Shown piece by piece: positions 1-8,504 of a stretch of DNA of 64,000 bases. The stretch's first letter is position 1. Each line of letters starts with the position of its first letter. The stretch is from DASYML01 sp036399835 (lineage in GTDB: Bacteria; Acidobacteriota; Blastocatellia; Pyrinomonadales; Pyrinomonadaceae). The stretch spans positions 1 through 64,000 of the forward strand of contig DASWMI010000082.1 of assembly GCA_036399835.1 (NCBI GenBank), given 5' to 3'. Both the position numbers and the translations under genes were made by a program. The notes beneath the pieces are model-generated. The model was not told where the DNA came from. It saw only the letters and a program-made list of their open reading frames with translations, and ran no database searches.

Positions 1-15
1 ATCCCCGTCGGCGCA

Positions 16-1884
16 GTGGAGGTCTCGCGCCAACGCGTGCCGCTTCACGCCGATGAGCCTGCGACGCTCGCGGAGATGTTCGAGCGGGCCGCCTACCTTC
101 ATCAAAAAACTGATGCGCTCAATTACAAGCTGGACGGCACATGGCATTCAATCTCTTCGGACGAACTGCTGGAGCGTGCGCGCTCGATCGCGTTAGGGCT
201 TGATGCGCTCGGGATACGTCGCGGCGAGCGCGTCGCGCTGCTCTCGCAAAACTGTCCCGAATGGACCCTGACGGACGCCGGCTGCCAGCTTTCAGGCGTC
301 GTTGACGTGCCCATCTACACGACGCAGGCCGTCGGCCAGGTCCGTTATATCCTGCAAAACTCCGGCGCGCGGCTGCTCTTTATTCAAAACCGCGAATTTT
401 ACGACCGCATCAGCGAGGCGCTTCCGGATTGCCCCGCGCTCGAACAGTTAATCTTCTTCGAGCCGCGTGGGACCCAAGAGATTGAGCGCGCGGTTTCGCT
501 CGCGGACTTTGAAGAGCGCGGGCGCGAGTTGCTCTCAGAGAAGCCTCTGCTGGTCCAGGAACTGGCGCGAGCGGTGAGGCCCGAAGACCTGGCGACCATC
601 ATTTATACTTCAGGGACGACGGGCGAGCCGAAAGGCGTCATGCTGATGCACTCGAACCTCGTCTCGAACCTGATTGATTCAAGCGACCATCTTGATATCG
701 GCGAACAGGACACAGTGCTCTCCGTGCTGCCGCTCTCGCACGTCTTCGAGCGGCTCGCCATGTATATGTACATTCATCACGGGATGAGCGTTTATTACGC
801 CGAGTCGCTCGAAAAGGTCGGGGAGAACCTGCGCGAAGTGCGGCCCACTCTGATGCTCGGCGTGCCGCGACTCTTTGAAAAAATCTACGCGCGTATCAAA
901 GAGCGTGCGACGAGCGAGGGCAAAGCCAAGTCCGCGATTCTCGACTGGGCCGTCCGCGTCGCCAGGGCTTACGCGCAGCTCTCGACCAATCATCAAAGAA
1001 TCCCGCGCCGCCTCGCCCTCCGGCACAGGCTGGCGACGCGTCTCATTTTCCACAGATGGCGCGCGGGCCTCGGCGGGCGCATACGCCTCTTTGTCTCAGG
1101 CGGCGCGGCGCTCCCAGACGAGATCGCCTACATCTTCGCCGGCGCGGGGCTGCCCATCTTACAGGGCTACGGGCTGACGGAAACCTCGCCCGTCATCACC
1201 GCGCAGACGATGGAAGAGAATCGCGTCGGGACGGTCGGCAGGCCCATCAGGAATGTAGAAGTGCGTATCGCCTCGGACGGCGAGATTGAGACGCGCGGCC
1301 CGCACATCATGCTCGGCTATTATCTCAAGCCCGAAGAGACGAGCGCGGTCTTTACCACGGACGGATGGTTTAAGACCGGAGACATCGGCAGCCTCGATGC
1401 GGAAGGTTACCTGCGCATCACGGACCGCAAGAAGGAGCTGTTCAAAACCTCCGGCGGCAAGTATATCGCGCCGCAGCACATCGAGCAGCAGTTGAAGGGT
1501 TCGCGCTTTGTCAATCAGGTTGTTCTCATCGGCAATGGCCGCAAGTTCCCCGCCGCGCTCATCGTGCCGGACTGGGAACAGCTTCGCTCTTATGCTCAGC
1601 TCAAGGGGCTGAGCCTTGAGACGCCCGCGGAATTTATCGAGCACCCGCGCATACTGGACCTTTTCCGCAGGCAGATTGCCGCGCACACCAAAGACCTCGC
1701 GCAGTATGAGCGCATCAAACGCTTCGCGCTCCTTGAGCGAGAGCTAACCATAGAGGGGGGCGAACTGACGCCCACGCTCAAGGTCAAGCGCCGCGTCGTT
1801 GACGAAAAATACCGCGACCTCATAGACCGCATCTACGCCGAAGCAGAAGAGCATAGAGAACCCGAAGGCCCTGACTTTTCATGA
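16..1884 (+). CDS. Long-chain fatty acid-CoA ligase (AMP-forming)
   Basis: Acyl-CoA synthetase of the ANL superfamily that activates long-chain fatty acids with ATP and CoA, feeding the beta-oxidation operon at 8505-14011. Visible motifs are the AMP-binding P-loop YTSGTTGEPKG near residue 197, GYGLTETSP near 384, the hinge region GWFKTGDIG and the catalytic-lysine region KELFKTSGGKYIAP. At 622 residues the length is right for the FadD15-like bacterial class. GTG at 16 is taken as the start because TLAEMFERA then falls about 17 residues in, as in relatives. The frame stays open to base 1, so a start outside the window cannot be excluded. The stop overlaps the next gene by 4 bp (ATGA), so the two are probably translationally coupled. 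Confidence 0.93.
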   Translation: MEVSRQRVPLHADEPATLAEMFERAAYLHQKTDALNYKLDGTWHSISSDELLERARSIALGLDALGIRRGERVALLSQNCPEWTLTDAGCQLSGVVDVPIYTTQAVGQVRYILQNSGARLLFIQNREFYDRISEALPDCPALEQLIFFEPRGTQEIERAVSLADFEERGRELLSEKPLLVQELARAVRPEDLATIIYTSGTTGEPKGVMLMHSNLVSNLIDSSDHLDIGEQDTVLSVLPLSHVFERLAMYMYIHHGMSVYYAESLEKVGENLREVRPTLMLGVPRLFEKIYARIKERATSEGKAKSAILDWAVRVARAYAQLSTNHQRIPRRLALRHRLATRLIFHRWRAGLGGRIRLFVSGGAALPDEIAYIFAGAGLPILQGYGLTETSPVITAQTMEENRVGTVGRPIRNVEVRIASDGEIETRGPHIMLGYYLKPEETSAVFTTDGWFKTGDIGSLDAEGYLRITDRKKELFKTSGGKYIAPQHIEQQLKGSRFVNQVVLIGNGRKFPAALIVPDWEQLRSYAQLKGLSLETPAEFIEHPRILDLFRRQIAAHTKDLAQYERIKRFALLERELTIEGGELTPTLKVKRRVVDEKYRDLIDRIYAEAEEHREPEGPDFS

Positions 1885-2585
1885 ACCAGCAAGAGTCTCT
1901 CAAGCTCTCGATCCGGCGTGTCATCGAAGAGGGGCGCGAGATACGCTCGTTTGACATGCTGCCGGAAACGGCTGTGGGCGGCAGGCACGGCTTAACTTTC
2001 TTACCCGGACAGGTCGCCGTCCTCAGTGTCCGAGATGAAGACCCGGCCTACTTTGCTTTCGCCAGCGCGCCGGAGGATGCCGAGCTTGAGTTTCTAGTCA
2101 AACGCGGCGTTGGAGCCAGCCAGCGTCTCTTCGAGATGCAGCCAGGCGACCGCGTCGAGCTGCTCAAAACTGTCGGGCACGGTTTTGTGCTCGACGAGCA
2201 GCGAGGAAAAGATTTGGTCTTCGTCGCAATGGGGACGGGCGTCGCCCCTCTCAGAAGCGCGCTGCGCCACGTCCTCAAGCGGCGCGCAGAGTTCGGCCAG
2301 CTCGTCGTCCTTTACGGCGCACGCACGCCGGACGATTTTTGCTACCGCGACGAGGTGGACGATTGGCAGGCGGCTGGCGTAGAGGTGCGGCAGGTCATCT
2401 CGCGCCCCGATGGGCACGACTGGTACGGCCCGACCGGCTATGTCCAAACGCTTCTGGACCACGTCCTGCCGGACCTCGCATCCCCCATCGCCCTCGTCTG
2501 CGGCTCACGCGAGATGATCCGCGAAACCAGCCAGCGCCTCCAACAGATGGGATTTGCGCCGCAGGACGTTTTGACTAACTACTGA
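1881..2585 (+). CDS. FNR-type FAD/NAD(P) oxidoreductase
   Basis: A 234-residue flavoprotein with the ferredoxin-NADP reductase fold. The N-terminal FAD barrel holds FLPGQVAVLSV and FAFASAPED. The NAD(P) half holds VFVAMGTGVAPLRSALRH (pyrophosphate-binding GTGxAP), VVLYGARTPDDFCYRDE and ALVCGSREMI, and the chain ends in an aromatic residue (LTNY), as in many FNRs. There is no [2Fe-2S] domain, so it passes electrons between NAD(P)H and a separate partner. The ATGA overlap with the acyl-CoA ligase suggests a shared transcript and a role in lipid or aromatic metabolism, but the partner (oxygenase, hydrogenase or ferredoxin) cannot be named from this window. Confidence 0.85.
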   Translation: MNQQESLKLSIRRVIEEGREIRSFDMLPETAVGGRHGLTFLPGQVAVLSVRDEDPAYFAFASAPEDAELEFLVKRGVGASQRLFEMQPGDRVELLKTVGHGFVLDEQRGKDLVFVAMGTGVAPLRSALRHVLKRRAEFGQLVVLYGARTPDDFCYRDEVDDWQAAGVEVRQVISRPDGHDWYGPTGYVQTLLDHVLPDLASPIALVCGSREMIRETSQRLQQMGFAPQDVLTNY

Positions 2586-3159
2586 TTTCTTGTTCATCCG
2601 ATAAATTTTCCGCATCCGGAAATTGCTATTGACACGTGCCGGAGAAGGGCGTAGGCTGCGTGCCCCGACTGAGAAATCTTTACCGCACGAGCTTTAAGCT
2701 TTCTCACGAACCGTTGTTCATCAAATACCTCTCTGATCCAAGGCCGGCGGCCTCTTTCGCTAATCAGGTAGGCATTGCGCGGAGGCGAACTGATATATCT
2801 GGCCGCTAGAGTCATCCGTTAGGTCGAGCCTTTGTGGGAGAGGTTGTTCTTCATTATTCATCCTCCCAACTCAATCTTTCTGACAACTTCGCTGCCGTAA
2901 CTCAAAGCTGGCTCTGCCAGGCTCTTCAAACCATCGCGTCGCTTCGTTAAGAGACTTTGTTCCGAGACTCCTCATAAACGACCTGGCAGGCGCTGGCCCG
3001 GAGCCGTAGCGACCATCAATCGCTCGCCAGGCAATTCTCACAGCAAGCTTCGATAACACAAGGGTCGAACCATAAGGAACAGACGCTCATCGTTCAAGGA
3101 TGCTGCAAGGCGGAAGCATCAAGAGCGCGCGGGCTGCAAGCGCCGAAGGAGATTGTGCT
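2586..3159. other. Gene-free stretch, possible decayed small ORFs
   Basis: No gene is supported in these 574 bases. On the minus strand a 33-codon frame begins with ATG at 2861 behind a good GGGAGG ribosome-binding site (MNNEEQPLPQRL...). Two other short minus frames (2594-2815 and 2871-3059) flank it. Their protein sequences resemble nothing I recognise and they use rare-looking codons, so a decayed gene is more likely than three live ones. Together with the unusual genes that follow, this marks the left edge of an accessory-looking segment. Confidence 0.4.
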
Positions 3160-6100
3160 ATGGACATCAATACGCTGGACCGTGCTCTACCCCTCGTCAA
3201 CGGTAATCTGACGCTCACATCAGGCTCACTGCCGGGGACGCCGATGGGAGAATTGCTCAACGGCTACAACGGCGGGCTGCCGCTGCTCATCAGCGACGTG
3301 AAGAAGAAGACCGACCGCAACGCGATCACCGTGCGGGGCACGGCCTCCTTTATGAACGTGCCTTCGTCGCAGGTGGACGCCGTTTTCAAACTGGACGCGG
3401 CGGGCAATCCGACGGCCTTGATACGCTTTGCGCTCAGCGACGGCTCGCCCCGCTCGGCCCCCTGGAAGTTTAGCAACAGCTTCCCCAAGCTCCCTCCTTT
3501 CGCGAACTTCGGCGGGTCGCTGACTAGCCCCAGTTTGAACCTTCTGGATGAAATGGCTCTCTCCAAAGCAGCCTTCGTGCTTTCTACCGTCAAGGACGTG
3601 GATACTGAAACGGGCGTCCCCCTCTCTGCCGGTCTCAACTTTGTGGGGCAGTTGAGGCCGACCGGCCTGATGGGATTGTTCGACGCGATCATCGTCGGGA
3701 ATAAGCCTTTGACCATCTTCGGCACCATCACCATGCCCGTACAGAACCAGTTGACCTTACCGCTTCCGGACATGACATATCCCTGGCAGATTCAGCCCCT
3801 CGTCCCGGGGATACAGCTTCAGATGGCCCTCGGGGCCGAACTCTCCATCTCGGGGATGAAGCTACGCGATACGGCCCTGCGTATCTATAGCCCCTTGACG
3901 AAGGAGTGGCAGACAGCGCATCCGAGCTACGAGTCCACCACAGCCTTGAGCGGTCGGATGGACATCCCGAGCGCGGGCATTACTGTAGACGTGACGGCAC
4001 AGATTATTCGGAATAATCCGAGAGTGCTGCTGGCGGGCAAGTTTCAGGGAGTGAGCCTGGATAATCTGTCCCGGCTCGCGGACCTGGCAAACGGAAGAGA
4101 GCTGTTCGATACGCTACCCGAAGAGATTAAAAAGCTCGGAGAGAAGCTCGGCGGGTTGAGCTTGCAGGGAGCCGCCGTCAGCCTGAGCGGCGGCCTCTCG
4201 GCCAGCTCAGTTGACTACACGTACTTCGTCATCGGGATGCCGAATGTGAAATGGAACATCTTTCCGGGGATGCTCACGTTGGAGAACGTTTACGCCGATT
4301 TCATCGTCACGACCCCATTCACGAGCCAGACGCGCTCGGTCTCCGTAGTGCTCGGCGGCAGGCTGGACGTGGCCGGCGCGCCCTTTCAGGTCTCAACCAG
4401 GATGCCGGGCTTCGCCGTGCGCGCCAGCCTGGAGGATGACACGACCCTCGCACTAAATGGCCTCTTCAAGAAGCACCTGCCGGAGCTTCCAGCGCCGCCG
4501 GACCTGACTATCGAAGAGATGCAACTGGACGTAGTGCCAGGGTCCGAGTATTCGTTCAACGCACGCATGGCGGACGAGCCACCCTGGAAGTTGGACCTCG
4601 GTCCGTTTCCCTTGACCATCAGCAACGTCGAGATGAGCCTCTCGAAGCAGGTCTCCGGCTCTACGCAGGGCACTTTCACCGGGACGCTCGAATTTGCTCA
4701 GGGTCTCATGCTCGACATGCGCTACGACATCCCGGGCGACTTTATGATTCGCGCGGCGTTCCCGGAGGTCAAGCTATCGCAACTCATCGCGCGCCTCAAT
4801 GAGATTGGCATCGAGTTGCCTGCGGGCTTCGATTTTACGCTCAAGCAATCCTTCGTCCTCATCACGCGACAGGGCAACGACCTCATCTTCAGCGCGGCGA
4901 CGATGGTTGAGGGGCTAGGGCTGCTGGCCTTTACGGCGCAGCGGCAGGGGCGTTGGGGGTTCGCCGTCGGCATTGACCTGAACGTCGCAGGACTCTCGGC
5001 GATTCCGGGGCTGGAAGTGCTCTCGGCTTTTGAATCTTTCCTCGGTCTGGACAAATTCATGCTGGTGCTCTCTTCGCTGGAACAGACCGGATTCCAGTTC
5101 CCCGAGATGGCTAACTTCAACGCGCCCGCCATCGGCAGCCGTAACTTACGTCTGCCTGCGCAGGCCAGCGGGCTCGTGCGCGGGTTAAATGTTTATGCCT
5201 CGCTCAAGACCTCTAAGAGCGACGGGTTTAAGGCGCTGGCGAAATACCTCGGGCTCAAGCTGGACGGCGACTTAGGGATGACGCTCGCGGTCAGCCTCCC
5301 GGACCCGGCCACCAATTCCAAGCTCTTTCTCTCCGTCAACATGGAAATCCAGAAGGGCACGACTCTCGTCGCCAAGCTCGGCGCGTGGATGAGGAACCGT
5401 CAGGTCTCCGTCTTTCTGGAAGGTAATGTCAAGACCAGCATACAGGGCCAGCCCGTCCAGTTCGATGTCATGGCCCTCGTCGTGCCCAACGGCGTCTTTA
5501 TCTCCGGGACCATGCTGGGCACGATTAGCTTCGACCCTGTGAAGTTAAGCAACCTCGCGCTGGTCATCGGCATTGACCTAGAAGGCATCCCTAGTCTAGG
5601 CATCGCGGCCACGCTCGACGTCAATAACTTTGAAAGCTCTCTGGCGGTCTTTTTCGATTCCGCCGAACCGAGCAAGAGCATGGCCGCGGGAGCTTTGAGC
5701 GACCTCACCCTGCTCGATGTCGCCAACTTTATCGCCGCTCAGCCCAGCATGCCAAACGCGCTGCACGATGTACTCAAAGAGGTCGGGCTGAAGGGCCTGC
5801 ACTCCTTCGACCTGCCATCCTCCGCGGCGACCGCCCTTGACAGCCGCGACCTGGGCGCAATCTCCACAGCCTTCCAGCAGCACGGCAGCGTCTCCATCCC
5901 CGCCGCCAGCGAGAGCATCCTGCTCGTCATCAACGAGCGCGGCTCGTCCTGGCATCTGACCGACATGAAGAGCATGATGCACTACAGCCTCACGAGCCGG
6001 GACGGGAAGATTGACGTGGACTTACAGCCGCAGTTCTACTGCGCCCCGCAGGAGACATTCATCGGCACAATCTCTCACCCGCAGGGCATATACGTCTTTG

Positions 6101-7230
6101 GCGAGATTGACTATCTCCTTTTAAAGACGAAGATCAAGGTCGAGGTCGAGCCAAACAGGGGCATCGCGGCGGACCTGAACCTGGAACCGATAGTCCTCTT
6201 CAGCCGCGACTTCTTCGCCCTGACAGAAGCTAACGGCGCGGGCGGCCCGCGACTCTCGCTCTCAACCTACAGCCAGCCGAACCAGACCGAAGCGCTCCTG
6301 CGCGACCCGCACTTCATGGTGTCCGGCCAACTAATGCTGCTCGGCCTGCGCGTCGCCAGCATCTTCCTCATCGTCGGCAAGGGCGGCATGGAGTTCACTA
6401 TCAGCGAAAAGCCGAACCCGCTTTTGTCTTTCGACCTCAAAGGCAAGATTAAGAGTTTCAGCGAGATGATAGTCTCGGGAGAAGTTCACGCCGGAATAGA
6501 CACCAAGCTGGACTTTGGCCTCCTGGGGAGCGTCCACATTGATGTGAGCGTCGCGGGCAATCTGTCTATCAAATGGGACGGCAGCTCTGCCTCCATGACG
6601 CTCGGCGCACAGTTCAACTTCTTCGGCAAGGGCTTCACCATCCCGCAGTTCTCGCTCGCCATCTCGTCGGGCACTCTGATGAATATCCCCGGCCTCCTGC
6701 TCGAAGAGGTCAGGAAGGCTGTCCGCGCATTCTTAGACGTGGCGAGCCAGTGGCTCGACTGGGTCAAGAATGGAATCATGCTCGGCATAGATGGGGCCAA
6801 GCAGATAGCAGGCGTCCTGGCTGATGTCTACAAACAAACGGCGGTCGAGGTCGCCGACGCGCTCAAGGGCATAGGCCACAAAGCAGAGGAGATCGCGGGC
6901 GCGCTCAAGGACGTGTTCAAACTGGACGGAGCAGCGGTCGGCGTTATCCTGACCGGGATAGGAAGTTCCGCCGGAGAGGTCGCCTCGGCGCTCAAATCGT
7001 CCTACGGGTGGACCGCGGATCAGGTCACGGGCTACATGAAGGACACGCTTAAGCTTGGCGACGAAGCAACGCGGGCTGCTCTCGGTGGCGCAGGTTTCGC
7101 CGCAGACGAAGTCGCGGGCGCGATGACGAGCGCCTTCGGTTCTGTAGCAGACGGAGCGGAAGACGCGGCGAACAAGGCAAAAGACGGATTAGAAGACGTG
7201 GGAAACGCGATAGGAGATTTATTTAGTTAG
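3160..7230 (+). CDS. Giant protein of unknown function with C-terminal helical repeats
   Basis: I do not recognise the family. ATG at 3160 is chosen over upstream starts because AAGGAG precedes it by 8 bp, giving 1356 residues. There is no signal peptide and no transmembrane segment. The first ~1200 residues read as a chain of beta-rich units with recurring phrases such as ...LxLPxxxSGLxRGLxVYASLK, GLGLLAFTAQR and LGIAATLDVNNFESSLAVFF, suggesting stacked beta-sandwich or lipid-binding-like modules. The last ~130 residues are about eight helical units of 14-17 residues, e.g. EEIAGALKDVFKLDG, GEVASALKSSYGWTA, DEVAGAMTSAFGSVA. The protein is followed after 250 bp by an EEP nuclease on the same strand. 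Function unknown; a secreted or surface structural protein or a large effector are both possible. Confidence 0.8.
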   Translation: MDINTLDRALPLVNGNLTLTSGSLPGTPMGELLNGYNGGLPLLISDVKKKTDRNAITVRGTASFMNVPSSQVDAVFKLDAAGNPTALIRFALSDGSPRSAPWKFSNSFPKLPPFANFGGSLTSPSLNLLDEMALSKAAFVLSTVKDVDTETGVPLSAGLNFVGQLRPTGLMGLFDAIIVGNKPLTIFGTITMPVQNQLTLPLPDMTYPWQIQPLVPGIQLQMALGAELSISGMKLRDTALRIYSPLTKEWQTAHPSYESTTALSGRMDIPSAGITVDVTAQIIRNNPRVLLAGKFQGVSLDNLSRLADLANGRELFDTLPEEIKKLGEKLGGLSLQGAAVSLSGGLSASSVDYTYFVIGMPNVKWNIFPGMLTLENVYADFIVTTPFTSQTRSVSVVLGGRLDVAGAPFQVSTRMPGFAVRASLEDDTTLALNGLFKKHLPELPAPPDLTIEEMQLDVVPGSEYSFNARMADEPPWKLDLGPFPLTISNVEMSLSKQVSGSTQGTFTGTLEFAQGLMLDMRYDIPGDFMIRAAFPEVKLSQLIARLNEIGIELPAGFDFTLKQSFVLITRQGNDLIFSAATMVEGLGLLAFTAQRQGRWGFAVGIDLNVAGLSAIPGLEVLSAFESFLGLDKFMLVLSSLEQTGFQFPEMANFNAPAIGSRNLRLPAQASGLVRGLNVYASLKTSKSDGFKALAKYLGLKLDGDLGMTLAVSLPDPATNSKLFLSVNMEIQKGTTLVAKLGAWMRNRQVSVFLEGNVKTSIQGQPVQFDVMALVVPNGVFISGTMLGTISFDPVKLSNLALVIGIDLEGIPSLGIAATLDVNNFESSLAVFFDSAEPSKSMAAGALSDLTLLDVANFIAAQPSMPNALHDVLKEVGLKGLHSFDLPSSAATALDSRDLGAISTAFQQHGSVSIPAASESILLVINERGSSWHLTDMKSMMHYSLTSRDGKIDVDLQPQFYCAPQETFIGTISHPQGIYVFGEIDYLLLKTKIKVEVEPNRGIAADLNLEPIVLFSRDFFALTEANGAGGPRLSLSTYSQPNQTEALLRDPHFMVSGQLMLLGLRVASIFLIVGKGGMEFTISEKPNPLLSFDLKGKIKSFSEMIVSGEVHAGIDTKLDFGLLGSVHIDVSVAGNLSIKWDGSSASMTLGAQFNFFGKGFTIPQFSLAISSGTLMNIPGLLLEEVRKAVRAFLDVASQWLDWVKNGIMLGIDGAKQIAGVLADVYKQTAVEVADALKGIGHKAEEIAGALKDVFKLDGAAVGVILTGIGSSAGEVASALKSSYGWTADQVTGYMKDTLKLGDEATRAALGGAGFAADEVAGAMTSAFGSVADGAEDAANKAKDGLEDVGNAIGDLFS

Positions 7231-7480
7231 TGAGCAAGTGACGATTCATTCAATGCCTCGTCGCTGGAAACAGCGGCCTCGCACTCGCCGTTGCCCCCCT
7301 GGTCCTGTACGCGGGGCGAGCCTGGACGCATTTTCCTGCTCACGAATGATAGAGCCTTGTCGGCGCGGCGTGCGGCGGCGGCGACTATCTTCATCGGTCA
7401 CACATCAAGGGAGCTTAAAACGGAACAACCCACGCTCCGAGCTGTGGCTCACCAGCCGAAGATTCGTAGGAGATGATGAA

Positions 7481-8185
7481 ATGAGATTAATATTTTGGAA
7501 CGTAAGGCATCTGGGCGGCGCGACTGAAGCGGCCCGGAGGAAATTTATCGAGGAACGTGTCGTGGGACTCAACCCCCAATACGCATTCTTTTGTGAGCTG
7601 ACGACGGTGTGCATTTTCCCCTCTGCCCAGAATCTAACGTATCGCAAGAAGACTCCGTATCAACTCTGCTATGGCTGTCTCAAAAACGGCGTTGACGTTC
7701 CCCTGACGCTGATCACTCCCACCGTCACAGACGAATACAAGGAAGCGACGGGATACAAGGGCGGCGACGACTTCACAAAGCTGGTAGATCGCGCCCCCGG
7801 CCATATCAAGTTAACCCCTCCAGAGGTGGCCGCGCCGAGCCTGGACATCTACGTCATACACGCGCCCGCCAGCAGCGAAAGCGCAGAAAAGGCGATGACC
7901 TTCCTGGCCTGTTACCTGAACAAAATTCACGACAAAGCCCCCGCCCCCTCCCCCTGGCTCATCCTCGGTGATTTCAACGTAGTCCCGGAAAAGCTCGAAG
8001 ACGCGCCAGTCGGCATCGAGATGTCAGACCTGATTCATGCACCCAATAAAGGAACACATATGGGTCGACTAACAGACAAGACATTAGATTACGTGCTCTC
8101 CAACTTCCCGGCGAAGGTCACGCAACTCCGCACCTCCGCGCGGCTTCACGGCTCGGACCATTACCCCATCGTAGTGGAATTCTGA
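7481..8185 (+). CDS. Endonuclease/exonuclease/phosphatase (EEP) family protein
   Basis: A 234-residue metal-dependent phosphoesterase of the DNase I-like fold. ATG at 7481 is preferred: GGAG lies 8 bp upstream and the family opening MRLIFWNVRHLGG starts there. The frame is open upstream to 7238, but that part has no family similarity. Catalytic signatures are the N-terminal FWNVR (Asn), a CEL acidic position (CELTTV), LGDFNVVP (GDFN metal/catalytic box), TLDYVLSN and the terminal GSDHYPIVVEF (SDH). There is no signal peptide. The substrate cannot be told; DNA, RNA and inositol phosphates are all used by the superfamily. Its only close neighbour is the giant protein upstream, so the two may belong together. 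Confidence 0.85.
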   Translation: MRLIFWNVRHLGGATEAARRKFIEERVVGLNPQYAFFCELTTVCIFPSAQNLTYRKKTPYQLCYGCLKNGVDVPLTLITPTVTDEYKEATGYKGGDDFTKLVDRAPGHIKLTPPEVAAPSLDIYVIHAPASSESAEKAMTFLACYLNKIHDKAPAPSPWLILGDFNVVPEKLEDAPVGIEMSDLIHAPNKGTHMGRLTDKTLDYVLSNFPAKVTQLRTSARLHGSDHYPIVVEF

Positions 8186-8428
8186 CAACCACCCGCGAAC
8201 CCCCGAACTGACGCCGGTTTTCATGCATCAACCAGAGAGTTACGGAAAGCCAGTCTTCCCCTCCATTCTCCTTGCAGCGGGCGCAGGCTACTAAAAGCGT
8301 GAATCAGAAACCACGCACAAAGCTCCTTTAATTTCTCACCCGTGCCGACAACAGAACTCAATTTTGATGATCCACGAACTTGAGTGAAATTTTTCTGCCA
8401 ACATGTTCGGCTGGCGGACGGTTTGCCC
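8186..8428. other. Spacer upstream of the fad promoter
   Basis: About 240 bases between the EEP gene and the fad promoter. I see no open frame worth calling, no heptad hairpin and no clear terminator for the preceding gene. Confidence 0.4.
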
Positions 8429-8457
8429 TTGCTGAATGAATACTCATTCAGTAAGAT
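8429..8457 (+). promoter_or_regulatory. fad operon promoter with FadR-type operator
   Basis: A sigma-70-like promoter, TTGCTG (8429-8434), 17-bp spacer, TAAGAT (8452-8457), lies about 50 bp before fadN. The perfect palindrome TGAATGAATACTCATTCA (8433-8450) fills the spacer. It matches at every position the operator consensus described for the TetR-family acyl-CoA-responsive repressor FadR (YsiA) of Bacillus subtilis, TGAATGAMTANTCATTCA. Binding there would block polymerase, so the operon is predicted to be repressed without fatty acids and induced by long-chain acyl-CoA. No fadR gene lies in this window. Confidence 0.85.
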
Positions 8458-8504
8458 AAGCGTTCCTGCAATTATCTTGGTTTGAGGAGAGACGCTGGAG
8501 GTTT

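Noticed and set aside
2594..3059. Two short minus-strand frames as a toxin-antitoxin pair
   Set aside because: No family motif, no spacing typical of such pairs, and a third overlapping frame has the better ribosome-binding site; decayed sequence is more likely.
7238..7480. N-terminal extension of the EEP gene
   Set aside because: Arg/Pro-rich translation without similarity; a good Shine-Dalgarno and the family N-terminus occur at 7481.
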